This document shows, piece by piece, positions 36,170 to 48,311 of a stretch of 64,000 nt of DNA. Under the pieces are notes generated by a model. It worked only from the letters and a program-made list of their open reading frames with translations, searched no databases and had not been told where the DNA came from. Positions within the stretch are counted from its first letter, which is position 1. Every line of letters begins with the position of its first letter. The translations under genes were made by a program, and so were the position numbers. The stretch is from Cordilura impudica (taxonomy: Eukaryota > Arthropoda > Insecta > Diptera > Scathophagidae), in the NCBI GenBank assembly GCA_963682025.1, contig OY821520.1, positions 182,888,036 to 182,952,035 on the forward strand, read 5' to 3'.

Positions 36170-36890
36170 TTTTTTTTTACATTTATTTTTTCTTTTTTTT
36201 AAACTCTTTCTTTTAACTCGTACTCTCTGTCTGTCTGTCTGTCGTGGGTCAACCCCATTCCCACTTATCCAATTGGTCTGAAACTTGGCCATTCACACAC
36301 ATTCACACATAGTCACACACAGTCACGGAGTGATCTAAATTTCATTTCTCCTCATCCGATCGATCTGAAACTTTGTCAATCGACTTGTTGTGGTCAAAGA
36401 TTAATTTTAAAATAGTCACGCAAAGTCACGGAGAGATTCAAAACTCATATTCATAAGGAAAGAAAGAGTTTTAATAAAAATTTTGTTTTTATGGGTTAGA
36501 TTATTTATATTCTTTCTTTTAACTCATACTCTCTCTCTCTGTCTGTCTGTCTGTTTGTTGTGGGTCAACCCCATTCCCTCTTATCCAATTGATCTGAAAC
36601 TTAGCCCATTCACTGGCTGTGAAAAAAGATTAACTTTGATTTAGTCACGCACAGTTACGCATGGTCACGGACAGCCACGGAGAGATTTAAAACGGATTTC
36701 CCCTCATCCAATCAATCTTGAACTTGGTCGATAGACTTGCTGTTAAGGAATATTAACTTAGTCACGCACAGTCACGCAAGGTCACGCACAGTCACGGAGA
36801 GATTCAAAACTCATATGTATAAGTTAAGAAAGAGTTTTAATAAAAACTTTGTTTTATGGGTTAGATTATTTTTAAGCTAAGTTTCGTCTT
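36170..36890. repeat. Tandem duplication of about 320-370 bp
   Basis: CTTTCTTTTAACTC, CTGTCTGTCTGTC and GTGGGTCAACCCCATTCC occur at about 36205-36260 and again at 36510-36575. GAAAGAGTTTTAATAAAAA and ATGGGTTAGATTATTT occur at about 36460-36507 and 36825-36870. CACGCACAGTCACGGAGAGA-like motifs are spread through both units. The block directly adjoins the 3' end of the Helitron at 36150, and together they fill the gap in the LINE. Confidence 0.75.
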
Positions 36891-37334
36891 CACTATAACA
36901 CACCTTTTTTAAAACTAGTTATTCTTTTGTGTTTGTCATTTATATATGCCTATCGTATGTCTGTAGATATGAGCGCATTTCCTTCCGCTTGATTTGATCT
37001 CTATGAAAATATATTCTATCTTATCTTGCTTATCAGATTTACAGCAGAGAGTACATACAATATGATCTCTAACAAAAATTGAAACATCACCGGAAGTATT
37101 CCCACTATTTTCACACTCCCTATCAGATCTAAAAATTCTATAACCACGCAGACAAATGTGGATTTGTGGATTTGACCAGCCAAGTTTCCGATACACAAAC
37201 GAAATCAATGTTAGAATTTTCAAAAATGAGTTTAAATTCATCTATTTTATTATCTAAACTTTGATCATTGAAGTAACATACTTTCAGTCCTTCTTTCTGT
37301 TCTTCCAAGATATTCACCATATTCATCATAACGT

Positions 37335-37770
37335 ATTTAGAGCTTCAAACATAAATGTTAAAATTAATTATTTATAAAAAAAATTTCGAAAAAAGTGATC
37401 TTAACAGCAACGTAATCCAAAAAAGGTTTAAATGTTTAAATTTAAAAAAGCAATATAAAGTTAAGAAATTAAATATTAAGATAAGATAAAATAAAGTTAT
37501 TAAAAGTTAAAAGTTATTAATGTTAACTGACACTCTTTGCTTCAGCGAAGTAATTATTATGAACGGCTCCATAATTACATACAAAAAAAAAATCAAATGC
37601 AACTATGTGTTCAATACAGACCGGGCCATCAGTAGCAATACGTTTAACACAGACAAGCCCACGATGGGTATAAGCGGAATAAATATCGTTGTCTCTTTTT
37701 AAATCAGATGTAGCTCTTAAAATCTTGTGTTAGAGTTCGTTATTTCTTTTATAAAAAATGTTTTATTCGA
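37335..37770. other. Spacer between ORF1 and ORF2 of the second LINE
   Basis: AT-rich. No coding sequence is recognised on either strand; an open frame at 37520-37702 on the plus strand is antisense and has no LINE or other match that I can see. Confidence 0.4.
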
Positions 37771-38809
37771 ATTAAATCGTATCATAATTAGCCTTTAAAT
37801 TTGTTCTATTTGTTTTTAGATAAGAACCAAGGGATTTCAGAAAGAAGTTCTTATCGTATGGTGAGTGTAGCTTTGCAATTCTTATAGCGGCGCGAGAAAT
37901 ATTTACATTTTTGTAGTCGAGGTTTTGGTATGTTAAAAGGTATACCATTGAAACATAGATCACATGAGACGAGTAAGTTAGCTTGTTTTAATATTTTATT
38001 TTTGAATCTTTAATTTAATTTTTAAGTGCTGATATTTGGCCACCACTGCTTCCAATTTTGACACTCGCTCAGTAATGTTTTTCTTCATATCATCTCTTCA
38101 TATCTAGTTCGTTTAAGAGACGATCCTCAAACTCAACTAATAATGGTTTGAGTTATTGTATTTGAACGTTATGATGCTTTTCAGATTCTGCAAGCAGTGT
38201 TTTGAATATCTCTGCTAATTTTTCAATACATTTGTCAACTAGGGGGTAATCAGAAATTCTTGGTGTGTTTTCAACGAAGGAATTTTCTCTAATTCGTTTT
38301 TGCGACATTGTGTTGTTATATTTTGAAATTTTTTTTTACTGTTTATTTGTTGCACTGATTATAAGTTTAAGGAGATTTAATGTTTTACTTTTTATTTGTT
38401 GCACTGAGTTGAAGCTGATTTAGTGTTGTATTTGTGTTTTTCTGGTTCTCTTCTTATGAGGAAATAAGAACAAGTATGATGGTAAACTGCAACTAATTTT
38501 ATGTGTTGTGTATAGGCGTTTTAGATTATTATTTTATTTTGTGAAAAATATTTAAATAATCATAATAATTTTTATAATATTAATCGTACACAGTTTAAAT
38601 TAAAATTCACCATTCAATTAAAACTCACTATGTTTATTCAGAAAAACTAATAAAACAAGAGCTTGATTAAATACAACTGTTCGTCTCACAGACTTTTATT
38701 TTAAATACAGTATCAAAAGATTATACAAGTTTTCCATTACGTTTCCATTTGTCCTAATTACCAGAGTTCCGAAAGAAAATGGAACTCTATGTTTTTAATA
38801 AATTTTAAC

Positions 38810-39625
38810 TTCTCGATACCACTATGTGGTAAGGGTATAAAGAGTTTAGCTGATGTTTGTAACTATCAAAAGTATTTGACCTATACCCATCATTTATCTT
38901 TTTCAGCGATGTCCTTCTGTCCGTCTGTCTATCCGTCTATGACCTTTGAAGTCGCAAATATTAATTATATTAGTAGGCTAGGCGATGTCTTGTGACCGCT
39001 GTTTTGTTCTACCATTTTATCCTGATTTTGACCAAACGTATATTATTTGAAAGGTATTTATTTTTCGCCGTTTTGTAGATTTACAGATTTTTAAATTTTT
39101 TCCTTTATTTTGAGTAAATTGCATTTGAAGTTGCTACTAACACGTACATAAAATTATACATATGCTACGTGTGTTTTATTAAATTTATTAATGAGTTTCT
39201 TATCTTCATTCACAATAATAATATACCATAAAAGTAATATTAATTATTTTGACGAATGTTGGTATGTAAGCTTTTTTTGAGTATAAAGCGAATGCTGTTG
39301 CAATTGGTGAAAATCGATGCATGTTCAAACGTAGTCCCCATACAAATGACCCCTATAAGATTTTCTTAAATTGCCATAAATTGTGTTTGTGTGTTTATTG
39401 TATTCTTTAATTAATAATCCAAAAATAAACCCTGTTGAAGTGTCAAAGCTGTTTCCCGATCTTGACTTAAATCTATCAAAAACAAAAATATTGCACTATT
39501 TTTCTCAAATTTGATTTATATATGTTTTTACAAATATGACTATACCAAATGTGGGCAGAATTCGACGTAGTCCCCATACAAATATAATATCCGATATGAA
39601 CTTTTCAGATTTTTTTTTTTACATA
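38810..39625 (+). mobile_element. Helentron-like repeat, copy D, with an insertion
   Basis: Begins ATACCACTATGTGGT-AAGGGTATAA at about 38816, passes a reduced GTCC tract (CTGTCCGTCTGTC at about 38917), is interrupted at 38969-39235 by a short retroposon-like insert, then continues GACGAATGTTGGTATGTAAG through GTCCCCATACAAATGACCCC to GATATGAACTTTTCAG near 39605. The 3' hairpin is missing; a LINE begins soon after. Removing the insert restores collinearity with copy A. Confidence 0.75.
38969..39235. mobile_element. Short retroposon-like insert with 12-bp target duplication
   Basis: AATATTAATTAT flanks it on both sides (38957-38968 and 39236-39247). About 240 bp of it (TAGGCTAGGCGAT, TTTTGACCAAACGTATATTA, TTTGAAAGGTATTT, TTGAGTAAATTGCATTTRAA, GTTGCTACTAACAC) recurs at 52880-53110. 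The long A/T-rich duplication fits target-primed reverse transcription, as for SINEs. I cannot identify tRNA-type A and B boxes with confidence. Confidence 0.65.
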
Positions 39626-39649
39626 TTACATCAAATCTTAATTCATTTG

Positions 39650-42420
39650 TTGTAAGGTCTATATAAATACATGGAATCTTACAAAATTTGTACCTTTTTT
39701 TATAAATACATTGTAATTTCTTTCAAGTTTCATATTGTTTGGTAACTCATTAAATAGCTTGAAGCTCTTGTAGAAAAGAGATTTCTGCATGTGTGTTGTC
39801 GTGACTCTTTGGATCCGAAAATCTTCAGCATTCCTTAATCCATACGGTTGTACTTCTCCAACGTATTTTATTTGATCGCAGAGATATTCTGGGGCATCAC
39901 CTTGTTTCATTTTTTTAATGAAAATTAAAATATTGTATTTCAGTCTTTGATTAATATTCATCCATTTTAGTTCTCTAAGCATTTCGATGATGTGCGTATA
40001 TCGATTGCATTTAAGAATAACCCTCATTGCTTTGGAGTTTTTGCATTCTTTCTATCTGACTATCATTGCAGCATGTATAAATTATCGTCGATCCATATTC
40101 AAAATGTGGTTTAATTATCGTGTTATAAATATTTATTGCAGTTGTTTTTGATATTTCGTTTCTTATTCTTTTAAAAAATCCGATTTTTTTTTTTACCGAT
40201 TTTCTTACATGTATAGTCTATATGTTCCTTAAACTTTAATTCTTTAGCTATTATAAAACCGAGATATTTTATGTGTTCTACCTTTTCTATTATTTTATCG
40301 TTAATTTTAGATAATGCTTCAGTATTCATATTTATTTCAATTATTTTTGTTTTACTTTCGTTAAGTTTTAATTTATTCATGTTTAACCAAGTGTTAATTT
40401 TATTTTAATTTTATTCTACAGCTTTCATCATCGTCTCCTTCTGTGTATATTAACGTATCATCTGCGTATATGACCATTTCAGTTCTGTCTAATACCTTTG
40501 GCATATCATTAATATATATAATAAATAAAAGAGCTCCTAAAATTGATCCTTGAGGTACACCGAAATCATTTTCGATTTCGTCCGATATTACATTATTAAC
40601 CTTTGATATTTGATTTCTATTTTTCAAATATGACTCAAACCAGTTTAATTCTGTGCCTTGTATTCCATACATATATAGTTTTTTTCAACATTATTTGTCT
40701 GTCTATTGTTTCAAAGGCTCGTTTAAAATCGAGAAATATTATCATCACTTTTTTGTTTTTTCTATATTTTTCCATTTACTAATTACATAGTTCACAGTCG
40801 TTTCGCATGAGTATTTTTTACGAAATCCAGATTAATACTTTGACAATATTGAATTATTTTGAATATATTTTTCTAATTGCTCCTTCACAACTTTTTCCAA
40901 GATTTTTTCAATGTATTCATCGGTCGGTATTCTTCGTATTTATTTGTTTTTGGTACTTTTTTAATTGGCGTTATCATAGTTTTTTCCAGTTATCAGGAAA
41001 TTCCCCTGTCTCTAATGATTTATTTATAATTTTTAATAATGTTTCTCCAGTTATGTTCCAGTTATCAAGAATGATTTTATTGGATATTTTATCACAGTCT
41101 GTTTTATTTTTCATTTGTATAATTATATTCTTAAGTTCTAAAATGTTCATTGCACGGAATTTGAATTTATAAATTATCACAGTTATTTTGTTTTCATATT
41201 GCACGTTTTCAATTGAGTCTCTTATAAATTTAATACTGTCTACAAAGTAATTCTTGAATTGGTTAGCGATTTCTATACAATCTTTATATTCTACTTGGTT
41301 GAATATCACATTTTTGATTTCGTAATGTTTTTTTTTAATTAATACTAAGTCTTTGATCTCTCTACACACTTGCCTGCACTGTTAATTTTATTATTTATGT
41401 ATTTATTTTTTTCGTTTTCGATTTTTACTTTATATATATTTCTTGCCGTTTTGTAATTGGTCCATGCCTGATTTGTGTTTTTTAATTTTGCTGCTTGATA
41501 TCTAATTATTTTATCCTTCTTCATTAAACGTACTTCATTACTAAACCATCGATTTACATTGTTTTTTCTTGCATAATTTTCTTATTAATAAATTTTTTTT
41601 ATAATTTCTTAAAACTATTATCAAATAGAAGTACATTTTCGTTAATGTGTTTATTTTCATTATATGCCATATTTTTACTTAACTCGGTGTTAAATGTCTC
41701 TTTGTTGTACTTAAAAATTTCAACTTCTTTATTTTCTATTGTGATCATTACTTTCACTCATAATTAAAATATTTATCATTTCGTGATCCGATATTTTATT
41801 TGTATTGCTGTTGTTTACTGATATATCATAGTTATTTGTCATTACAAAGTCAATTATGGTACTTGAACTTTTTGTGACTCTTGTATATTCACTGACTAAT
41901 TGTCTGAGACCATTGTCAATTAGTATGCATTCCAATTGATTCTTATATTGCGAATTTTTGGACCAGTCTATATTGAAATCTCCCTATATTAAAATATTGC
42001 AATTATAATCACTGATTTCTTCTATTACCTCTTCAAAATTTTTGAGAAACTCTGACTCTCCATAAGTAGGTGATCTGTATATTGCAGCAATTATCATTTG
42101 ATTGTCTTGACATGTGGCTTTACATACTAAAATCCAATATTTAACACTGTCTATCTTTTCAACAATTTTAGTTAAGTTCCATATTTTTATTAAATAAATA
42201 ACCACTCCACCCGTTCTTTTAGATGTAGAAAGCGACACAATATGATCGTAGTCTTGTAATTTAATTTCATTTTCTTCGACGTCATTTGTTATATGGGTTT
42301 CCGAAAGTATAAATATGTCCGGGTTTTCTGTTGATGCAAAGACTTCCACTTGATTATAATTATTTACTAATCCTTGCACATTTGTGTATAGAGCTGGTAT
42401 ATTCTTTGATTAGGACACTC
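39650..42420 (-). mobile_element. LINE (CR1/Jockey-like) ORF2, minus strand
   Basis: In order from 42379 downward: endonuclease NNYNQVEVFASTENPDIFIL with SETHI, GGVVIYLIK, AAIYRSP; a stop replacing the residue before GDFNIDW near 41975; then GLRQLVSEYTRVTKSSSTII with DFVMTN and SDHEMI (to 41729); pre-RT at 41369-40974; RT core at 40672-40400 with FGVPQGSILGALLFIIYIND and YADD at about 40459-40468; VEHIKYLGFIIAKELKFKEH near 40290-40200; and a C-terminal domain at 40027-39659 (RLKYNILIFIKKMKQGDAPE, FNELPNNMK). Most catalytic motifs are intact, but there are at least four frame breaks, so it is dead though younger than its neighbours. Confidence 0.85.
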
Positions 42421-42439
42421 AATGTTGGTTGTAAGGCAT

Positions 42440-43100
42440 GATTATGTCGATGATGAGTGAAGCAATCTAAGTGTGTCTATGGAATTGTAATTTCAATTTT
42501 CATATTGATATGTATAATGACAACCATCGTTGACAATTGATGTGGGCACAGATGTGTATTTACATAGTTACACATAAACGCAACTATATTAACATCAATG
42601 TGAATTGTAGTAATTGTAATAAAGGTCGAACACAGCTAAAGTTAGCCATTTTCTAAATTTTTCTAAAGTCTGTAAATGACAGCAGTAAATTTTAACCAAT
42701 TTCAAGATTTTTATTTTAAACCTGTTAAAATTCTTTTTATTATATATTAAAGCGATTTTATAAAAAAAAGAAAGTATTTTGACATAGGACATGTTTTGTC
42801 GTTTTGACTTTTACGTTTAAAAAAGGACAACTATTTTTTGTTTTAATTTATTTATTAATTATTAAAATTTTTTTTTGTGCATTTCCTAAAAAAAAGTAAC
42901 AAAAATGAAACAAACTAAAAAAATATGTGGAAAGATAGAACAAAAAATAAAATAGACTCCAAAATTAAGTTGCCAAGAAAGAGTTTTTCCAATTTTATTG
43001 TAATATTATTTTAAAATGCATTTACTGTCATCGACATTATTATTTTAGCTTGACGTGATTCGATTGGTTAACTAAAATAGTGGAAGCATTATTCGATACG
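42440..43100. other. AT-rich intergenic DNA
   Basis: No gene or repeat recognised. Confidence 0.5.
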
Positions 43101-43139
43101 TTTAAAATATTTTAAATCATGAAGTAAACGAAGGTAGAC

Positions 43140-43915
43140 TACAACATATACCTTCAAGTGGGTGCCCACGTAAGATTTCAGAGAGATCAGAATGCATTTT
43201 ACGAGAAAAGTACATGAATACTCGGTAGTTTCTAAAAGAAACCACCAGGTAAATTCAGGAATTAATATGGTGTTGTAGTCTTCTATGATTCCATGATTTT
43301 ACTCTACGATAATTTATCAAAAGTTGTCCGAAAAGACCTTTCGCTACAATACACATTGCCCACGCCTGTTGACTACTGGGAGGACGTTATATTCTGCGAT
43401 GCTAGAGTATAGAGAAAGGCGATAAAAGCATTGGAAAGTCGAAATATAATATGGTTTGGGGTTGCATAAGTATCCAATAAGGTAGTAGGAGAGATTTTTT
43501 ATTGAGAACACTGTGAATTGGCAACAATACTTCTGAAGTTTCATGTAATCAGGAGCTCGCATAAATTTAGTTTTTGTTCTGATAAAAACCCGCATTTCAA
43601 ATTTCATTAAGACAATGACCCCAAACACATATGGCATGGTAAGGTCTTGGATATCCCTAAAACTGTAGCAAACTATTGTATATACCTGGCCATAGTCTAG
43701 ATCTATACCCAATCGTAAACTTGTGGGTTTACATATATATCAAAAAAAAAAAAAAAAACTTCTAAGGGGCAGATCAAAAAACAAAAAAATTAGAGGAAAG
43801 GCTTAAAATACCAATGGAGTACTTGCTAAAATTAGTTAATTCCATGAAAAGACGACTGCAAGCCGTTATTGAGGCCAAAGTTGGAGTTGGCCATATGAAG
43901 TACTATTTATTTTAT
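43140..43915 (+). pseudogene. Tc1-like transposase pseudogene
   Basis: Plus-strand fragments in several frames: CPRKISERSECILREKY (GRPRKxxxRxxR linker between the HTH domains) at about 43165; YWEDVIFCDAR (first catalytic Asp) at 43373; NMVWGCI at 43449; a stop followed by DNDPKH (second Asp) near 43610; SLDLYPIVNLW (DLNPIENLW, last acidic residue replaced by Val) near 43695; and SMKRRLQAVIEAKVG at about 43850, the usual C-terminus. The third catalytic position is lost and there are many frameshifts. A (A)n run interrupts it near 43743. Confidence 0.8.
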
Positions 43916-44299
43916 TTTTTCTCTTAAATTCTTTTCGTATAAACGTGCTATGTAAAAACACTTTTTTGGCAACATAATTCTGAAGTTTCTTTTGTTTTTG
44001 TTTTACGTTATTCAAATTTTCTTCGACATTCTGGAAGCTGAAAAAAATTTTAAGTAAGAAGAAAAACAACATTCCAATTTTAAAACACGATAACTTACGT
44101 TTTACCACCAATACAGAGAAATGTGAAATTCTAGGCCAAATATTCTTCTCTAACCACTCAATTTCATATAATTTAGGTGACACTGAGACCATTTCATTAG
44201 TAAATTTATGCCTCAATAATTTTAATTTATTAAATCAAAATATATACTTCTAACCAAATTGAAACTAGTATCACGGAGATAACATCAATAATTAAAACT

Positions 44300-45840
44300 T
44301 AAAAAAAAGAATGCTCCGCGAATTGACGGAATTAACAATAGGTGTTTAAAAGCACTACCAAGACAAGGTTTTAAATACCTTACAATTTTAATTAATGCGT
44401 GTTTTAAGCTCTGCTATTTCCCAAAAGAATTCAAAGAAGCTAAAATCATTCGTATCAAAAAACCGAACAAAGCTTCCGAAAGTCCTACTTCATACCGGCC
44501 TATAAGCCTGTTGAGCTCTATTAGCAAAATTTTTGAAAAAGTAATTAAAATCAAATTGACATATTTTATCGAGTGAAACGATGTCATTCCACCGCACCAA
44601 TTTGGATTTAGAAGAGAATATAACACAGTTCACCCTTTAATGAGAATAAAGAACTTAGTGCAATTTAATTTGAATCCCAAAAGTCACCGAGTATGGTTCT
44701 GCTAGATGTAAAAGCAGCTTTTGAATCTCTATGGCATGAAGGATTAATATATAAAATGATCCATCTGAACTTTCCGGCGGATATAATTAAAATAATACAA
44801 TGTTTTTAACAAATCGTAGTTTCAAAGTACATGTAGGAACACATTGTTCTAGGAGTTTTGAGATTCTAGCAGGTTGCCCGCAAGGCTCATATCTATCCCC
44901 TATTCTATATAATATAAACACTGCAGATTTTCCCTGTTTACATTACTGCACAGTGTCTGTTTTTGCTGATGATACAGCAATTATATGCTCTGGTATTTTT
45001 ACTAATGGTGTCATAAGTAACCTGTAAAGAGCTTTAGAAGAAGTAACAAATTATTTAAACCATGATAAATTGTAGCAAGCCACAGACAATATATTTTACT
45101 AGGAAGCGTAAGGAATGCTATATTCCCCAGGTCAATGTTAACATACAACATATGTCAGTTCAATGGGAGAAGAAAGTTAAGTACCTTGGTGTAATCCTAG
45201 ATTCTAGAATGAAATTTAAAAATCACATACCTCATATCATAAATAAAATAAATACACTGACTCGTATCTTACATCCATTTATAAATCGCATTTCAAAACT
45301 TAATATTGCCAACAAGAAACTTATTTTAAAGTCAGTATTCCATGCAGTAATGTTCTATGCTGCACCAGTATGGGCTAAAATGGCAAAATGTTACATCAAG
45401 AGACTGCAGATTTCACAAAATAAACTTTTAAAATTAATGTTTAACTTACCTTGGTTTTTCTCAACTACACGTCTGCATGCACTAGCAGATATTGAATTAG
45501 TGGAAAGTAAAATAGAGAGACTTTTGAAAAATTTTCAACGCCGTTCTACTTATTCGGATTTTACTTATATTAATGAACTTGCTTCATTGTAATTAGTTTT
45601 AATTCGATAAGTAGATAAATTTTTAATTAAAAAAAACAAATTCAAATAGGTTTTTGTAAAAAAATTTTCCTCCCAAACTTTGTTTTTATTTTATATTCCA
45701 AGTTACAAAAATTTTTATGTTGAAAAAGATATACTCTTAAACTCATTATATGTAAATGATATATAGAATAAAATAAGTATGTAAATATTATTGTTGTAAA
45801 TAAATAAATTGAACAAAAAACTCACATATCTCATTTTTGA
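44300..45840 (+). mobile_element. Jockey-like LINE, 5'-truncated ORF2 3' half
   Basis: Starts inside the reverse transcriptase at about 44307 (IDGINNRCLKALPRQGFKYL), then AKIIRIKKPN, YRPISLLSSISKIFEKVI, HQFGFRREYNTVHPL, and after several breaks an open frame at 44800-45027 with CPQGSYLSPILYNINTADF and FADD. A second open frame at 45062-45592 has KVKYLGVILDSRMKFKNHIP, KSVFHAVMFYAAPVWAKMAK and LQISQNKLLKLMFNLPWFFS, the conserved Jockey-clade C-terminal region. ORF ends at 45592; the 3' untranslated region runs to an (AAAT)n-like tail near 45800-45840. A stop at 45027 and earlier frame changes make it inactive. Confidence 0.85.
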
Positions 45841-46059
45841 AAGAATCTCAAAATAAAAATACAATTATCTAGTATAACAAATGTATACTTTTTGGAATTG
45901 GACTAGTACCAGAAATATGATGAATAAATTTGATTTTAATTGGACTGTCCTATTGGCGTGGAATGTATGAATTTATGCAAAATATCCCTAGATATTTGCC
46001 ATAATTTTAAAAAAATTTTCCTATTGGTATAATTTTATATTTTCTCGAATCGGATACAC

Positions 46060-46309
46060 TAATATACTACTTTCCTAAAAGAAGTATCTGATAAAAACTA
46101 TGGAGTCTGCTCAGTTCTACACAAATTTCAGAGCATTCCGACAAAATGTTGGCGTGTGGGAACAACTACTCGCGAAAGATCTGAAATTTTGCAGAAAGTG
46201 TAAGAACATAACATTTTTTTATTTTTTATTTAGATTTCACTCAGTGTGTAATTGACTATATTCATAGATCACTCATAACAAATTTAAAACCTTCCGACCA
46301 AAATTGTGG
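46060..46309. repeat. Diverged tandem repeat flanking the Transib (left part)
   Basis: TTTCAGAGCATTCCGACAAA near 46127 and AATTTAAAACCTTCCGACCA near 46281 are about 154 bp apart and each is followed by ATGTTGGCG or AATTGTGGCG. Related units (TTTCAAAGCATTCTGGCAAA, AAAATTAAACCATTCCG) lie at 51180 and 51315, to the right of the Transib. The Transib therefore landed in an old tandem array. Confidence 0.5.
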
Positions 46310-46314
46310 CGTCG
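46310..46314. other. Transib target-site duplication, left copy (CGTCG)
   Basis: CGTCG immediately before the terminal heptamer; an identical CGTCG follows the right terminus at 50632-50636. A 5-bp GC-rich duplication is the Transib standard. Confidence 0.9.
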
Positions 46315-46609
46315 CACAGTGGCGCCCGTAGAGCAAACGAGGTTGCAAAAATCAAAATTTTCATGTGCGCCGACGAAGTTTTGAATAAACCCACTTTCCA
46401 ACGATTTCAAATATGCTACTCTTAATAATATCACATTTTTAGGTTAGAAGATATAACCGTTCAAAGTTGACCGACTTTCGGTTTTCAAAAAAAACACACA
46501 ATTTTGATTTTTATTTACTTAATTGAAATTGTATTAAAGCTAACGAAAAATTTTTAATTTTTGTAGTTCTAATAATTTTCAAGAAATCCTTCTATTAGGT
46601 ATTTTATAG

Positions 46610-47330
46610 TAGTTTATAATGTTCCAATAACCACGTTGTTGTTCTTGTACCACTCAAAAGCTTTCTTACCGTAGTTACAGGATGCTAAATCGGCAAAAAA
46701 TATGTGCACACATTGTCTTGGCTTACGAAAGGAAGTAGTCTTCTTTGCAAACAGTCCTTAATATTTATTTCGGTATTTTAGAGCCCGTTGTAACAAATGA
46801 CTCACTTCTTTTGCCGCAACCGAATATTTTTTGCCATACCAGGAACTGCTTTTCTTCCTAAGCTAATCTTTGACGTTTCCGCGAGCATTAACAAATTTTA
46901 GCTCAGATGCTGCTAAAAATCTAAGACCATATGCGATTCGTTGTCCATTATGCAGCAATTGCCGTACTCTGGTTTTGGCCTTCAAATTTTTTACAGAGTT
47001 CCTGCCGCGAACTTCTTGAACTTTGGGTGTTTCCAAACTCTTTTCTACCGGATATGCTTCCTATTTTCTTGGCCTTAAATTTGTCACGGGGACCTTTCAC
47101 TCCTCCTGAATCATATTTCCTGTCAATGGTCAATTCTCCTGATAGTTTCCTGTAACCTTTCAAACAGTTTTACGGCACGTCTTTGATTCTTTGGCCAACT
47201 TCTGTAGGACCAAGATCCAAATTCGTTGAAAATACTTATTTACTTTAGCACGTAGTTTTATTGCGTCACTCACTTCAATATAGCTAACAACAAATGAATA
47301 GGGTTGTAACTAAACATTATAACTGGCATA
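46610..47330 (-). pseudogene. Tc1/mariner-superfamily transposase relic nested in Transib copy C
   Basis: Minus-strand frames read KLFERLQETIRR near 47165, CIMDNESH at about 46945, KFVNARGNVKD near 46890, CGKRSESFVTTG at about 46810, IKDCLQRRLLPFVSQDNV near 46745-46705, and after one frameshift FADLASCNYGKKAFEWYKNN with VV. The pattern C(G)xRSxxFVTxGTIN...YIKECLQKRLLPFI...FWPDLASCHYSKxxLEWYxxNNV is that of Tc1/mariner transposases, with Asp of FxxDLAS the second catalytic residue. The last acidic region is missing; the relic stops near 46620. It explains part of the extra length of copy C over copy B. Confidence 0.65.
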
Positions 47331-48311
47331 TCTTTTAAAGATAACTTGTTAAAAAAAGTTCAAATAGTGTTCGAGAAAAAGTTAGGAGGAAAATAGTTTG
47401 TTGAGATTTTTTTAGATATAACTCCTTAGATGCTAGTGAGTGATTTACTTTCTTATAATTCGAGTGATTCTACTTTTCTTAAAATTCCCTCCATTAGGTA
47501 TGTTATGATACTATTTTTGACATCCTTGCTGTACTCGTAAATGCAACACTTCCAAGATTTCAGGTGTAATATCACGAAAAATAGGTAACGAATCGCCTTA
47601 CTTTTTGTTTGTATTGATTGATGTATTTATTAAATGTATAATGATAAAAAAAAAAATAACTGTTTGCTTTGTGTTTCTCCTGGTAAATCACTATTTAAAA
47701 ACTATCCGTTTTTTCACTATTTTTCAACTTTGACGGAAAATAAAAAAAATCCGTATTTTTCTATATTTGCCACATTTGCAAAACATATTCTTTGATTATT
47801 TGTTTAGATAATTCAAAAGGTTTTATCTGCCCGTACGTGCCCGTTTGGCTTCTAGAGGTAAAAAAGTTTAAAAAGACATGGTTGCAGAAATTGTATGGCG
47901 TGCATCCCTTACATGTTTTGTCTGACAGTAGTTTGATCTAATAGTTTGAAAATTGCATTTTAAGTAGGTTGTCTACCTATGAGCCTCTGCCAAAGTCTAC
48001 TCCCAATATTCTGTTACAGACACAGGATGCACAAAAAACTACTCATTGAAATTCGCAGGTACGCACCTCACTTAAAAATTACTTTGGAGTACAAATGGTC
48101 AAGAACAGTATTGACTTATGGTCCCTCCAGGTAGGCAGAAATCTTATTTAGACACGAGCATAATATCAAAATTGCATAATTCAGCCTAAATCCATGTATG
48201 CAGGGAACAGGTAAATTTTTAGGCATGGTAGCATAATCCTATATATTGCAAAATAAGCATAATGCCTGGATTAGTCTATGACTGAAAGTTGGCGCAACAA
48301 GTACTGAAACC

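Larger units (their letters stand above)
34470..38310 (-). mobile_element. Second LINE of the 25-kb family, interrupted by insertions
   Basis: Minus strand, in order: ORF1 from Met at 38308 (MSQKRIRENSFVEN), through KLHSPYDKNFFLKSLGSYLK near 37870; ORF2 endonuclease start at 37329-36936 (CYFNDQSLDNKIDEFKLIFE, FVCVSETWLV, GDVSIFVRDHI); then a 1.5-kb gap; then endonuclease end at about 35210-35010 (NTTHYTTNSNSLFDIFLSKM, SKHDLIFLT) and pre-RT segment at 34945-34470 (TSVDDQLIFLQDNL, KTIRDIGIG-like). Multiple stops. The reverse transcriptase is again missing after the same point as in the first copy. Confidence 0.8.

Noticed and set aside
36205..36880. CRISPR-like repeated blocks
   Set aside because: Only two long units with no short repeat and unique spacer structure; the genome is eukaryotic.
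43344..43712. 122-codon minus-strand open frame
   Set aside because: Antisense to the Tc1-like transposase relic on the plus strand, whose motifs (DNDPKH, MVWGCI) are recognisable.
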